Positions 33,840 through 44,118 of a stretch of 50,908 nucleotides of DNA are shown here, piece after piece. The notes beneath the pieces are model-generated. The model was not told the origin of the DNA. It saw only the letters and a program-made list of their open reading frames with translations, and did not search any database. A program made the position numbers and the translations under genes. How positions within the stretch are numbered: the first letter of the stretch is position 1; each line of letters begins with the position of its first letter. Origin of the DNA: an uncultured Actinomycetes bacterium (lineage in GTDB: Bacteria > Actinomycetota > Actinomycetes > S36-B12 > UBA5976); NCBI GenBank assembly GCA_903892635.1, contig CAITJH010000017.1, positions 1-50,908 on the forward strand. The letters run 5' to 3'.

Positions 33840-34351
33840 CCAGCATTGTTCTCATCGGCGTTCCTGGCGCTGGAAAAAGCACTATTGGCGAACTCATTTC
33901 AGCACACCTTGGTCGCCAATTCATCGACAGTGATCACGTAATCGAGCAACGCGCAGGCAAAGCAATTTCTGACATTTTCACAACTGACGGTGAGCCAGCA
34001 TTTCGTGAACTTGAAGCATCATGCATCGCAGATATTTTGAAGGGCCCTGATTCAGTTGTGTCACTCGGAGGTGGCGCACTTGGTAACGAGGGCACGCGAG
34101 ACTTGATCAAAGATCACACCGTACTGTGGCTTCAGACTGGATTATCAGCAGCAGTAGATCGTGTTGGACTCAATAGAAATCGGCCATTGCTGCTCGGAAA
34201 TGTTCGTGGCCAACTTGCAGGACTGATGGCAGCACGTGAGCCGATTTATCGCGAAGCTGCCGATCTTGTCGTTGACACATCAGAGCTCACAATTGACGAA
34301 GTCACCCATGAAGCGATTCGTGTTCTTGCGCAGGCAGGTATCACCGAGTGA
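33836..34351 (+). CDS. aroK: Shikimate kinase
   Basis: [28 protein letters not shown]; between aroC and aroB. Confidence 0.96.
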   Translation: MTSIVLIGVPGAGKSTIGELISAHLGRQFIDSDHVIEQRAGKAISDIFTTDGEPAFRELEASCIADILKGPDSVVSLGGGALGNEGTRDLIKDHTVLWLQTGLSAAVDRVGLNRNRPLLLGNVRGQLAGLMAAREPIYREAADLVVDTSELTIDEVTHEAIRVLAQAGITE

Positions 34352-35424
34352 CCACGATTGAAGTAACTGCTGATTCAACCTACAACGTCATCGTTGACCA
34401 TGGGGCAATCTCACAACTCAATGATTTGCTCGCTGGAAGTGATCGCGTTGCCATCATTCATCCGCCTGCGCTTGCAGCCACGGGTGAAGCCCTGCGCGCC
34501 AGCCTGACGAAAGTTCGAGCAATTACGATTCAAGTTCCTGATGCTGAATCAGCCAAGACAGCGGACGTGTTGACATTCTGCTGGGATGCTCTTGGTTCCG
34601 AGGGTTTCACTCGCAACGACACCATCGTGTCTTTAGGTGGGGGAGCAACTACTGACCTTGCTGGTTTTGTCGCCGCATCGTGGCTTCGCGGAGTTCAACT
34701 CATCCACGTTCCAACAACTTTGCTTGCAATGGTCGATGCTGCAATTGGCGGCAAAACCGGAATCAATACGTCGGCCGGCAAAAACTTAGTTGGCGCTTTT
34801 TACTCACCTCGCGCAGTGTTATGCGATCTTGATTTCCTTTCAACACAAAGCACCGACGACTACGTTAGCGGGCTTGCTGAAATCATCAAGGCTGGATTCA
34901 TCCGCGATCCGAAAATTCTTGAGTTGATCGAAGCAGATCCAATCGGCGCTCGTTCTGCATACTGGCCACATACTCATGAGATCATCAGCCGTGCCATTCA
35001 GGTTAAGGCCGATGTCGTTAGCGTTGATCTTAAGGAGACTCTCGGTACAAATGTTGGCCGTGAGATTCTTAACTACGGACATACCTTTGCCCACGCAATT
35101 GAACGTGCAGAGAATTACTCATGGCGTCATGGAAATGCCGTTGCTGTTGGGTTGGTTTTTGTTGCCGAGTTGGCGCATCTTGATGGATGGATGAGTCGTG
35201 AACTTCTTGACCGCCATCGCCGAATCCTTAAATCAGTTGGCCTACCAACCTCGTATTCGAGTGGCGATTGGGAAAATCTTCTGGCTGCAATGAAGATTGA
35301 TAAAAAATCTCGTGGAGATCAATTAAGGTTCGTTATTCTTCGCGATATTGCAACTCCTGCAATTCTCGAAGGCCCTGATGCGGCGTTGCTGTTTGCTGCT
35401 TACCGCGAAATAGTGAATCCTTAG
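34348..35424 (+). CDS. aroB: 3-dehydroquinate synthase
   Basis: VSLGGGATTDLAGFVAASWLRGV, PTTLLAMVDAAIGGKTGIN, NYGHTFAHAIE. Confidence 0.97.
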   Translation: MTTIEVTADSTYNVIVDHGAISQLNDLLAGSDRVAIIHPPALAATGEALRASLTKVRAITIQVPDAESAKTADVLTFCWDALGSEGFTRNDTIVSLGGGATTDLAGFVAASWLRGVQLIHVPTTLLAMVDAAIGGKTGINTSAGKNLVGAFYSPRAVLCDLDFLSTQSTDDYVSGLAEIIKAGFIRDPKILELIEADPIGARSAYWPHTHEIISRAIQVKADVVSVDLKETLGTNVGREILNYGHTFAHAIERAENYSWRHGNAVAVGLVFVAELAHLDGWMSRELLDRHRRILKSVGLPTSYSSGDWENLLAAMKIDKKSRGDQLRFVILRDIATPAILEGPDAALLFAAYREIVNP

Positions 35425-35427
35425 TTC

Positions 35428-35856
35428 ATGCGCACTGTACTAGTTCTCAACGGTCCCAATCTCGACAAATTGGGTACTCGCGAACCTGATGTTTATGGCT
35501 CGCTGTCCCTTGCTGACATCAAATCCGCCTGTGAAGAGTTTGGCGCTGCTCACGATTTAGCAATTGATTTTCGTCAGTCAAACGACGAAGCAGTAATCAT
35601 CGGTTGGCTCCATGAAGCTGCCGACACCAAGACTCCGATCGTTTTCAATCCCGCCGCTTTCACCCATTATTCGGTTGCCATTCGTGATGCCGCAGCAATG
35701 TGCAGTGCGCCAATAATTGAGGTTCATTTGAGTAACCCAATCAAGCGCGAGGAATTTCGTCACACATCGCTCATTTCTGGCATAGCTCACGGGACTATTA
35801 GTGGGTTTGGCGCACAGTCGTATCTCCTTGCCCTTCAGGCAATGCTGAGTCTGTGA
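35428..35856 (+). CDS. aroQ: Type II 3-dehydroquinate dehydratase
   Basis: VLNGPNLDKLGTREPDVYG, FNPAAFTHYSVAIRDA, EVHLSNPIKREEFR. Confidence 0.97.
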   Translation: MRTVLVLNGPNLDKLGTREPDVYGSLSLADIKSACEEFGAAHDLAIDFRQSNDEAVIIGWLHEAADTKTPIVFNPAAFTHYSVAIRDAAAMCSAPIIEVHLSNPIKREEFRHTSLISGIAHGTISGFGAQSYLLALQAMLSL

Positions 35857-36902
35857 ATCGACTACAACGCGTTCAAGAAGAGCTCGCTAGTGATCAAACT
35901 CTTTTGGTGACAAACGCAACGAACATCAGATACCTGTGCGGATTCACAGGCTCTTTCGGATCGCTATTGATTTCGTCGAACAACGCATTCTTATTAACTG
36001 ACAGTAGATACGACATTCAAGCTCACAATGAAACTGATGACATTGATATTCATTGCGGTGGGCTTAGATATCCCTCCAAGGAAATGCTTGTAGGTGTCTC
36101 ACAACTAATGTTTGAAAAGACTCACTTCACTGTGGCTCAATTTGACTCTATTAGAGAACAACTTTCCGAGTTGGATTTTGTAGGCACAACGAATTTCGTT
36201 GAGAAATTGCGTCTCATCAAAGATCCACAAGAAATTGAGCTCATCAAAAGAGCAGGAGCAATCTCTACAGCATCACTAATGGAAGTTACACAGAGTATTC
36301 GGATTGGAATGACGGAACGACAAGTCCAACGTCTGTTGGAAAATACGATGCTTGATGGTGGAGCAACTGCAATCGCCTTCGAAACAATTGTTGCAAGTGG
36401 GCCGAATAGCGCAATTCCGCATCACCAACCAACTGACCGTCCATTAGCATCTGGTGATCTTTTAAAAATTGACTTTGGCGCGGAGTACCAAGGTTATAAA
36501 TCAGACTGCACCCGAACATTTGTCATTGGCGATGCTCTTGACTGGCAGCAAGACATCCATCATCAAGTACAAACAGCTCAAGCGGCGGGGCGTGACGCTT
36601 TGATCATCGGTGTACCGATGTCTTCGATCAATGCGCTCGTGCGCTCCTCAATCACGAATGAGGAATTTCGGGCCACATTTGGTCACGGACTTGGCCATGG
36701 CGTTGGACTAGACATCCACGAGGATCCGTTCTTCTCAAGCACGGAACAGACTAAGATTGAGCCAGGAATGGTTGTAACGATCGAACCAGGAATTTACTTG
36801 GCCGATCGTGGTGGGGTCCGCATCGAAGACACCCTCATTGTCACTCCAACAGGCTACGAGAATGTGACCGAGTTCTCGTACGACCTCATTAGCCTCGGTT
36901 AG
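35853..36902 (+). CDS. Xaa-Pro aminopeptidase family (M24)
   Basis: [60 protein letters not shown]. Confidence 0.94.
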   Translation: MNRLQRVQEELASDQTLLVTNATNIRYLCGFTGSFGSLLISSNNAFLLTDSRYDIQAHNETDDIDIHCGGLRYPSKEMLVGVSQLMFEKTHFTVAQFDSIREQLSELDFVGTTNFVEKLRLIKDPQEIELIKRAGAISTASLMEVTQSIRIGMTERQVQRLLENTMLDGGATAIAFETIVASGPNSAIPHHQPTDRPLASGDLLKIDFGAEYQGYKSDCTRTFVIGDALDWQQDIHHQVQTAQAAGRDALIIGVPMSSINALVRSSITNEEFRATFGHGLGHGVGLDIHEDPFFSSTEQTKIEPGMVVTIEPGIYLADRGGVRIEDTLIVTPTGYENVTEFSYDLISLG

Positions 36903-36919
36903 CACAAAAGGAGCCTCTC

Positions 36920-37480
36920 GTGGCAAGCACGAATGACCTCAAGAATGGTCTAGTACTCAACATCGATGGAATACTGTGGACCGTCGTTGAATTTCAGCAC
37001 GTCAAGCCAGGCAAGGGTCCTGCGTTCGTGCGTACCAAGCTCAAAAATGTGCTCACTGGCAAGGTTGTTGACAAGACGTTCAATGCTGGGGTCTCAGTAG
37101 AAACTGCTGCCGTTGATAAGCGTGAAATGCAGTACCTCTACCGCGATGGCGATGACTGGATTTTCATGGACATGGGCAACTTTGACCAGTTCACACTCTC
37201 TGATGCAATTGTTGGCGACGCTCGCAATTACATGCTGGAAAATCAAGAGGCAACCGTTGCGATTTATCAAGACGCTCCGATTTACCTTGAACTTCCTGCA
37301 AGCGTGGAGCTCATGGTGACGTACACCGAGCCTGGACTTCAGGGCGATCGTTCAAGCGCAGGAACTAAGCCAGCAACTTTGGAAACAGGTGCCGAAATTA
37401 AGGTTCCACTGTTCTTGGAATCAAATACCAAAATCAAGGTCGATACGCGCGATGGCTCGTACTTGGGTCGCGTCAACTAG
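36920..37480 (+). CDS. efp: Elongation factor P
   Basis: [41 protein letters not shown]. Confidence 0.98.
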   Translation: MASTNDLKNGLVLNIDGILWTVVEFQHVKPGKGPAFVRTKLKNVLTGKVVDKTFNAGVSVETAAVDKREMQYLYRDGDDWIFMDMGNFDQFTLSDAIVGDARNYMLENQEATVAIYQDAPIYLELPASVELMVTYTEPGLQGDRSSAGTKPATLETGAEIKVPLFLESNTKIKVDTRDGSYLGRVN

Positions 37481-37878
37481 TGCGCACCAGAACCAAAGCA
37501 CGCCAACGCGCAGCCGAGGCGTTATACGAAGCTGACCTTCGAGGCGTTAACCCGCGTGAGGTGCTCGAGCGTAATCCCGATGTCAACGAATACACCGGCC
37601 ACATCATTGACGTGGTGTTAGAAAACTCGGATCGTATTGACGAAACGATTTCGACGTATTCGCAGGACTGGGCAATCGAACGGATGCCTGCTGTGGATCG
37701 GGCAATTCTGCGAGTTGCCGTTGCCGAACTCCTTTATGTACCACAGCTTGATTCAGCGGTGATTATCTCTGAAGCAGTCGAAGTGGCATCGAGCATAGGT
37801 TCAGAAGAAGTAGGGAAGTTTCTCAACGGAATTTTGGGCCAAATTGCCACTGTGCGAAGTGCCCGAACTGAACTGTAG
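37480..37878 (+). CDS. nusB: Transcription antitermination factor NusB
   Basis: TKARQRAAEALYEADLRG, PAVDRAILRVAVAELLY, VGKFLNGILGQIA. Confidence 0.95.
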   Translation: MRTRTKARQRAAEALYEADLRGVNPREVLERNPDVNEYTGHIIDVVLENSDRIDETISTYSQDWAIERMPAVDRAILRVAVAELLYVPQLDSAVIISEAVEVASSIGSEEVGKFLNGILGQIATVRSARTEL

Positions 37879-37889
37879 CGTTCTTTGTT

Positions 37890-37966
37890 TGGTGCCCTGA
37901 GTGGGATTCGAACCCACACTGAACGGTGTTTGAGACCGCGCTCTCTGCCGGTTGGAGTACCAGGGC
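37890..37966 (-). tRNA. tRNA-Leu (CAA), short variable arm, CCA encoded
   Basis: Reverse complement GCCCTGGTACTCCAACCGGCAGAGAGCGCGGTCTCAAACACCGTTCAGTGTGGGTTCGAATCCCACTCAGGGCA-CCA; anticodon loop CTCAAAC gives CAA. Confidence 0.88.
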
Positions 37967-38018
37967 GTCTCACTAGGCTATCGTGTCAGCGCTCAGGTTC
38001 AAACCGTAGGCTTGCCTT

Positions 38019-38588
38019 ATGAGTCCAGTACGTGTTGTCGTCGCTGATGACGAGTCAATCATTCGTATGGACCTCACCGAAGTGTTGACTTCGGCAGGCT
38101 ATGACGTCATTGGTCAGGCCGCGGATGGACAGGCAGCCTTAAATGCAATTAACGATCTCATACCTGACATAGCAATACTTGATGTCAAAATGCCTTTGCT
38201 AGACGGCATCGAAGTGGCTCGAAGTGTTCGAGAGCGTGTGCCTGTCGTGCTATTAACTGCATTTGGCCAACCCGAGATCGTGGCGCAAGCAACTCAAGCC
38301 GGCGTGATGGGATATCTTGTTAAACCGTTTTCAGAAGCCGAGGTCATAGCAGCAATTGAGGTTGCTCTTGGTCGTTTTCGTGATTTGCAAGAACTCATGG
38401 CTGATAGGAACGAGCTTGCCTTGTCACTAGAGACCCGCAAGATTGTCGATCGAGCCAAGGGACTGTTGCAGGCAAAGACGACTATGACAGAACCTGAAGC
38501 CTTCAAATGGATTCAAAAAGTTTCGATGGACAAACGCGTATCAGTACGCGAGGTTGCTGAAAACATCATCACGGAACTAAACGGCTAA
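38019..38588 (+). CDS. Response regulator with ANTAR RNA-binding domain (PdtaR-like)
   Basis: Receiver domain (VVADDESIIRMDL, DIAILDVKMP, VLLTAF, GYLVKPF) plus C-terminal ANTAR-like helices (RKIVDRAKGLLQAKTTMTEPEAFKWIQ). Confidence 0.94.
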   Translation: MSPVRVVVADDESIIRMDLTEVLTSAGYDVIGQAADGQAALNAINDLIPDIAILDVKMPLLDGIEVARSVRERVPVVLLTAFGQPEIVAQATQAGVMGYLVKPFSEAEVIAAIEVALGRFRDLQELMADRNELALSLETRKIVDRAKGLLQAKTTMTEPEAFKWIQKVSMDKRVSVREVAENIITELNG

Positions 38589-39154
38589 TGATTCCAGAAA
38601 ATACCTTTACAGTTCCCAATGCGTTGAGTTTTGCTCGGCTCCTTGGCGTTCCAATTTTCTTTTGGCTCATCGTAGGCCCGCACAATGACGTTGCGGCCAT
38701 GCTGCTTCTCATAGCGAGCTCATTTACTGATTGGCTTGACGGGTATCTGGCCCGCCGATTAAATCAACAAAGCCGCCTAGGCGAACTTCTCGATCCAGCT
38801 GCTGATCGCCTCTACGTTGTCGCGACACTTATCGCTCTTGTCATTCGTGATCTCGTTCCTTTGTGGGTCGCCATTGTCCTTATCGGCCGAGACGTCATCA
38901 TGGCGGTTGTGCTTATCGGTCTTAAACGCAATGGAATTACTGGAATTCCAGTTCACTTTGTGGGTAAAGCAGCCACAATGAATTTGCTATACGCACTTCC
39001 TCTGGTTTTGCTCGGCAGTTTTTCGGGAACGCTGGGTCGTGTGGCGCACATTTTCGGCTGGGCATTCTTACTGTGGGGAATAGCAATGTATTGGCATGCA
39101 GCCGTGTTGTACCTACGGCAGATTCGCCACATGAGGATACGGTTATTTCGATGA
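38588..39154 (+). CDS. CDP-alcohol phosphatidyltransferase
   Basis: DWLDGYLARRLNQQSRLGELLDPAADRLYV motif. Confidence 0.92.
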   Translation: MIPENTFTVPNALSFARLLGVPIFFWLIVGPHNDVAAMLLLIASSFTDWLDGYLARRLNQQSRLGELLDPAADRLYVVATLIALVIRDLVPLWVAIVLIGRDVIMAVVLIGLKRNGITGIPVHFVGKAATMNLLYALPLVLLGSFSGTLGRVAHIFGWAFLLWGIAMYWHAAVLYLRQIRHMRIRLFR

Positions 39155-39948
39155 GTGGCAACGCCTCGCTTGATGCACTGTTGGCAGACGCTTTGGTGTC
39201 TGACTATCAACGGTCAACTCCACAGGAAACTCGACCAAACCTGATGGTTGCCCTTGCTGCACTCAGTGGTGTCGCGCTTGCCTTTATTTTGGGTCTGGCA
39301 ATTCGCACAACAACACAAAATGCTTCACAAAACCAATTGACTCACCAAGAACTCGTGGCCCGAATTCAACAAGCCGACGCCCGGGTAGCCACATTAGAGA
39401 AGCTTCAACAAACCGCCCAACGCGATTACCAAGCAGCTTCACAAGCTCAACTCAACGGGACTTCACTGGGCCAACAAGCTCAAGACCGACTCGCGCGACT
39501 GTTATCCGCAGCCGGATTTTCTTCAGCAACGGGATCTGGCGTTACTTTAACTGTGAATGATGCCAAGGTCGATGCTTCAACGCCGGTGGGGACAAGCCAG
39601 CCCGGCAAAGTAATGGATCGAGATTTGCAACTTGTCGTTAATGGTCTCTGGGAATCTGGCGCTACAGCGATATCGATCAATGATCGGCGGCTCACCTCAA
39701 CTTCAGCTATCAGAGCCGCTGGCGAAGCCATCTTGGTGAACTATCGACCGCTTGTACCGCCTTACCGCATTCGCGCGATCGGCTCGGATGGCCAAGCACT
39801 TGCGGGGCGTTTCCGAGATAGCTCGGCAGGACTCTTACTTGAGCAACTTCACAGCCAGTACGGCGTATTCTGGGAACTACAGAATTCGGGACAAATCACA
39901 ATCCCTGCAGCACCAACAGATAGCAGCACCACAGGAGGCACCCCTTGA
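39151..39948 (+). CDS. DUF881 family protein
   Basis: Single TM then GSGVTLTVNDA, LVVNGLWESGATAISINDRRLTSTSAIR; start trimmed to ATG 39151. Confidence 0.9.
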   Translation: MSGNASLDALLADALVSDYQRSTPQETRPNLMVALAALSGVALAFILGLAIRTTTQNASQNQLTHQELVARIQQADARVATLEKLQQTAQRDYQAASQAQLNGTSLGQQAQDRLARLLSAAGFSSATGSGVTLTVNDAKVDASTPVGTSQPGKVMDRDLQLVVNGLWESGATAISINDRRLTSTSAIRAAGEAILVNYRPLVPPYRIRAIGSDGQALAGRFRDSSAGLLLEQLHSQYGVFWELQNSGQITIPAAPTDSSTTGGTP

Positions 39949-40277
39949 TTCCAGCCATAGGTCTGCTTGCTGGCGTTCTATTTGGACTTTTGTTTCACCC
40001 AACTGTTCCAGTTTGGTTGCAACCGTACTTACCAATCGCCGTTGTCGCGGCTCTCGACGCTGTCTTTGGTGCGTTCCGATCCGTACTTGATGGAATCTTT
40101 AACGACCGAATCTTCGTGATCTCGTTCCTGTCTAATGTTTTAGTTGCAGCGCTCATTGTTTTCTTAGGCGATCAACTCGGCGTTGGTTCGCAAATGTCCA
40201 CCGGCGTCGTTGTGGTTCTCACCATGCGTATCTTCGCTAACGTCGCTGCCATTCGACGCCACTTGTTGAAGGCATAA
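39945..40277 (+). CDS. Small basic protein (SBP/DUF1290)
   Basis: PAIGLLAGVLFGLLFHPTVPVWLQPYLPIAVVAALDAVFGAFRSVLDGIF. Confidence 0.93.
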   Translation: MIPAIGLLAGVLFGLLFHPTVPVWLQPYLPIAVVAALDAVFGAFRSVLDGIFNDRIFVISFLSNVLVAALIVFLGDQLGVGSQMSTGVVVVLTMRIFANVAAIRRHLLKA

Positions 40278-40279
40278 GT

Positions 40280-41008
40280 ATGGGAATGCATAGTGCGCCA
40301 CGTCCGGCGCGTACGGCCGCGGAAGCTCGCTTCCGTTTGCTGCGAAGTTTGAAACCTCAGACGAGCCGTACTCAAATCATGATTACCGTCCTATTTGTTT
40401 TACTTGGTTTTGCTACGACAGCAGCAATTCGAGGCAATTCCGCGGACTCGTTACTGGGTAATGCGCGCCAAAGTGATCTTGTGAGTTTGTTAGATGATTT
40501 GGCGCAACGTGAAGCGCGGCTGCAATCTGAGATCACACGCCTTGAAACCGCACGCGAGACATTGCTTGGCGGCGACCAGTACCAGGCTCTCAATGAAGCA
40601 AAGCGACGTGCATCTGCACTGGCGAAACTTGCGGGCACTGAACCTGTCAATGGGCCAGGCGTCACGATTGCGATTTCTGGAAATCTCACGGCCAGCACTT
40701 TGTTAGATGCCATTCAAGAGCTTCGAGATGCTGGTGCAACTGCTATACAAATTTCAGACAAGAATCTTGATGTACGCGTTGTAGCAAATACCTGGTTTGG
40801 TGATAGCGACAATGGTGTCACCGTAGGTGGGACTGCCTTGAAAGTTCCAATCACCATTACGGTCGTTGGAGATCAATCCGTACTAACTCCGGCAATGAAG
40901 ATTCCTGGGGGATTAGAGGACACAGTTGGTTCTGGCGGCGGAACAGTGACAATCACGCCCTCGGATGACGTTTCAGTCTCATCTGTCGTACCACTACCCA
41001 ATTCCTAG
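40280..41008 (+). CDS. DUF881 family protein
   Basis: GPGVTIAISGN, DAIQELRDAGATAIQISDKN; paralog two genes upstream. Confidence 0.9.
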   Translation: MGMHSAPRPARTAAEARFRLLRSLKPQTSRTQIMITVLFVLLGFATTAAIRGNSADSLLGNARQSDLVSLLDDLAQREARLQSEITRLETARETLLGGDQYQALNEAKRRASALAKLAGTEPVNGPGVTIAISGNLTASTLLDAIQELRDAGATAIQISDKNLDVRVVANTWFGDSDNGVTVGGTALKVPITITVVGDQSVLTPAMKIPGGLEDTVGSGGGTVTITPSDDVSVSSVVPLPNS

Positions 41009-41031
41009 CCCAAGTGTCGTAAGGTATTTCC

Positions 41032-41421
41032 ATGAGTAACGTACCTTCTGATCTGTGCTACACCGCTGAACACGAGTGGGTTCAGGTAGTCGACGACACA
41101 ACCTTGCGTTTCGGTATTACCGACTACGCCCAAGATGCGCTTGGCGACATCGTATTCGTAAGCCTTCCATCCGTTGGTGCAACCTTGACTGCAGGAACTA
41201 CCTGTGGCGAAGTTGAGTCAACCAAGAGCGTTAGCGATATCTATGCTCCTGTTTCTGGAACTGTGGTAGCTCGCAACGATGGCGCAGAAACTGCACCTGA
41301 AACGTTGAACACCGATCCTTACACAAAGGGTTGGTTGGTTGACGTAACAGTTACCGACGCCAATGCGGAATGTGCAGCGCTGCTTGATGCAGTTGCTTAC
41401 ACCGCTCTTATCTCTGCCTAA
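41032..41421 (+). CDS. gcvH: Glycine cleavage system H protein
   Basis: YTAEHEWVQVVDDTTLRFGITDYAQDALGDIVFVSLP, GEVESTKSVSDIYAPVSG lipoyl site. Confidence 0.97.
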   Translation: MSNVPSDLCYTAEHEWVQVVDDTTLRFGITDYAQDALGDIVFVSLPSVGATLTAGTTCGEVESTKSVSDIYAPVSGTVVARNDGAETAPETLNTDPYTKGWLVDVTVTDANAECAALLDAVAYTALISA

Positions 41422-41435
41422 GGGAACTTTTCACC

Positions 41436-41924
41436 ATGACGACAGTGTGTTTAGTGTGCGGACAAGTCAATGACGATGCCGCTCGCTTTTGCTCGTCATG
41501 TGGCGCCTCATTAGGCGCAACCGTGGACACGAGTGTTATCTCGCTGGTTCAAGATTCTGATACCAGCGAGATCTCACTGTCCGATCTCGAAGCACTCAGC
41601 GCACTTCCTGCTGGTTCTGCCTATCTGGTAGTCAAGCGTGGCGCTCTCGAAGGTGTCCGATTTCCACTCAATAGCCGCATTTCCGAGCCGATCACAATTG
41701 GTCGATCACCAGAAAGCGGCGTATTCCTCGATGACGTCACAGTTTCTCGCAAGCATGCATCGATCAAATGGGACAACGGCAAGTGGCTTATCTCAGACGC
41801 AGGAAGCCTGAACGGTACGTACGTCAATCGCAATCGCGTTGATTCAGTCGTACTTGTTGATAATGATGAAGTCCAGATTGGTAAATACCGATTTGTATTT
41901 CTCACTGCTGCAACAGGGGAGTAG
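41436..41924 (+). CDS. Zinc-ribbon plus FHA domain protein (GarA/OdhI-like)
   Basis: CLVCGQVNDDAARFCSSCGASLG and FHA GRSPESGVFLDDVTVSRKHASIKWDNGKWLISDAGSLNGTYVN. Confidence 0.92.
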   Translation: MTTVCLVCGQVNDDAARFCSSCGASLGATVDTSVISLVQDSDTSEISLSDLEALSALPAGSAYLVVKRGALEGVRFPLNSRISEPITIGRSPESGVFLDDVTVSRKHASIKWDNGKWLISDAGSLNGTYVNRNRVDSVVLVDNDEVQIGKYRFVFLTAATGE

Positions 41925-42656
41925 ATGACTACTTCCAACCTGCACCAAGCTTCACACGATGCTCTTTTTAGTATCGGCGAAGTTCTGTCACGGCTTCGTG
42001 AAGAATTTCCTGATGTATCGATTTCAAAAATTCGTTTTCTCGAAGCAAATAGTCTTGTTGCTCCAGAGCGCTCTCCGAGCGGCTATCGAAAATTTTCAGT
42101 CCATGACATCGAACGTCTGCGTTATGTCCTACGCATGCAACGCGACCATTTTCTTCCGCTCAAAGTTATCCGAGAAAACCTCGACGCAATGGATCGAGGA
42201 CTCGAAGCGCCTACTGTCGAAGTCACCAAACCAGTACCCCCGCGGGTTTTAGAAAGCACTGAGACACTTGATCGATTGGCCACGTCCACTTCAGTTCGCT
42301 TGACCGAAAGTGAACTTATCGAGCATGCAGGCGCATCTGAAACTCTTGTTTCACATCTCAAAGACTTTGGATTGATCAGCCACGATGGTGCCGGCTTTTT
42401 TGATGGCACTGATCTTGGAATCGTCCGAGCCGCTGTGAGTCTCGGCAATTTCGGACTAGAACCCCGCCATCTCAAAACTGTCTTGTCCAGCGCGTCTCGC
42501 GAAATCGACTTATTCACCCCACTTGTTACAGCCGCCCGTTCCGGAAAAAACGGGGCCTCTAAGGCACAAGCTGAAGAGCTCACACTTCAGATAGCCAACG
42601 CAATTTTGCAATTACACGAACTGCTTATCCGAAGCCTTATTGAACGCCAACTTTAG
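41925..42656 (+). CDS. MerR family transcriptional regulator (FtsR-like)
   Basis: FSIGEVLSRLREEFPDVSISKIRFLEANSLVAPERSPSGYRKFSVHDIERLRYVLRMQRDHFLPLKVI. Confidence 0.9.
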   Translation: MTTSNLHQASHDALFSIGEVLSRLREEFPDVSISKIRFLEANSLVAPERSPSGYRKFSVHDIERLRYVLRMQRDHFLPLKVIRENLDAMDRGLEAPTVEVTKPVPPRVLESTETLDRLATSTSVRLTESELIEHAGASETLVSHLKDFGLISHDGAGFFDGTDLGIVRAAVSLGNFGLEPRHLKTVLSSASREIDLFTPLVTAARSGKNGASKAQAEELTLQIANAILQLHELLIRSLIERQL

Positions 42657-42674
42657 GCGCGTACACTAAACATT

Positions 42675-43148
42675 GTGATTCCCGTAGATGTCGTAGGCAT
42701 TCGCCTCGAGCTTCCCAGTAACCAGCCGGTCTTAATTCTGCGCGATCAAGAACAACCTCGATATCTTGCATTGTGGATTGGCGACAATGAAGCCAAAGCC
42801 ATCACGCTCTTGCTCACCAACACACGCTCACAGCGCCCATTGACACACGAGTTAATGTCGAACGTCATCGCGGCACTAGGGGACAAGTTGGTGTCAGTCA
42901 CAGTGACCGAGTTGATTGAAGGAACGTACTACGCCACTCTCAACTTTGCCTCAAGCGATTCAGTCAGTGCCAGACCATCCGATGCTGTTGCCTTAGCCCT
43001 TCAAACTGGCGCACCAGTGTTCGTCAGCCGTGAAGTGATCGACGAAGCGGGTATCGATGTCATTGAAGACGACGAGGCAAACGACACCGACGAGCTCGAA
43101 GCGTTCCGCGCATTTCTTGACGAGATCAATCCAGAAGACTTTAGCTAG
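42675..43148 (+). CDS. Bifunctional nuclease family (DUF151)
   Basis: RDQEQPRYLALWIGDNEAKAITLLL, RPLTHELMSNVIAALG, ARPSDAVALALQTGAPVFVS. Confidence 0.93.
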   Translation: MIPVDVVGIRLELPSNQPVLILRDQEQPRYLALWIGDNEAKAITLLLTNTRSQRPLTHELMSNVIAALGDKLVSVTVTELIEGTYYATLNFASSDSVSARPSDAVALALQTGAPVFVSREVIDEAGIDVIEDDEANDTDELEAFRAFLDEINPEDFS

Positions 43149-43280
43149 CCCTTTTTCACACGAATCTGCGTTGGTACGAGTCCCAATCTCGAAAACCCAT
43201 GTTTTTAACATAAAAAGTCTCAACCGAACTCTCAAGTAGAGATTTAGGGTAAGACTTCGGCGTGTCGGAGTCGTTTATCT

Positions 43281-43309
43281 TTGACTCGATATATCAAGAG
43301 TCCTAGTGT
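43281..43309 (+). promoter_or_regulatory. Putative promoter with GACTC-N10-GAGTC dyad upstream of MerR gene
   Basis: TTGACT - 17 bp - TAGTGT; GACTC/GAGTC inverted repeat lies at/within the spacer. Confidence 0.5.
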
Positions 43310-43327
43310 GGGACTCACAGGTTCCCC

Positions 43328-43990
43328 GTGTCTGGTTCATTTCAGGCACCCTGGTCGCAAGGAGATGACGAGTTGTCAGATCTCACTACGCCGGATTCGG
43401 CAGCAGTTACACCTGAGGATGCCGCGCGGGCTCAGGCAGAAATCATTGCCAGCGAGCAGGGTCTCATCGACGTTGATTCAGCTTTTGCAGTCGTTGAAGT
43501 TGGATACCGCGGCCCGATTGCCGCAGGAGTAGTCGGCATCACTTACCGTCAGCTTGATTACTGGGCTCGTACTGGACTCGTAGCCCCAACCGTGCGCCCA
43601 GCAACCGGATCAGGCACAGCCCGACTTTACGGATTCCGCGACATTTTGGAACTCAAGATCGTTAAGCGACTTCTCGACACCGGCGTTTCACTGCAACAGA
43701 TTCGTACGGCTGTTGAACATCTTCGTATGCGAGGAACAACAGATCTCACTCAAGTGACACTGATGAGCGATGGAGCATCTGTCTACGAATGCACATCGGC
43801 GGACGAAGTTATCGACTTGCTCGCTGGCGGCCAAGGTGTATTCGGAATTGCCGTGGGTCGCGTATGGCAAGAAATTGAAGGAAGTCTGGCTCAGCTACCT
43901 GGCGAACGCTCAGATGGCTTGGCTAATGACGACATTACGGGCATGGACGAATTGTCTGCTCGACGCCGTGCTCGCGCAATTGGCGAATAG
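43328..43990 (+). CDS. MerR family transcriptional regulator (Rv1828-like)
   Basis: GITYRQLDYWARTGLVAPTVRPATGSGTARLYGFRDILELKIVKRLLDTGVSLQQIRTAVEHL. Confidence 0.9.
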   Translation: MSGSFQAPWSQGDDELSDLTTPDSAAVTPEDAARAQAEIIASEQGLIDVDSAFAVVEVGYRGPIAAGVVGITYRQLDYWARTGLVAPTVRPATGSGTARLYGFRDILELKIVKRLLDTGVSLQQIRTAVEHLRMRGTTDLTQVTLMSDGASVYECTSADEVIDLLAGGQGVFGIAVGRVWQEIEGSLAQLPGERSDGLANDDITGMDELSARRRARAIGE

Positions 43991-44038
43991 GTCTTACATT
44001 TTTCATTTTTTCGTACTATTGTGAATCTTGCTAGTGAA

Positions 44039-44118
44039 TCCACGTGGGAGAGTACGTTTTCCACGTCGCCGAAGGGGCAACTCTCCTCAGAACCTCTCAG
44101 GCAAAAGGACCACGTGGA
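44039..44118 (+). ncRNA. Glycine riboswitch aptamer (gcvT element)
   Basis: P1 TCCACGTGG/CCACGTGGA; conserved GGGAGAG...CGCCGAAGGGGCAA...CTCAGGCAAAAGGACC core; upstream of gcvP. Confidence 0.93.
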
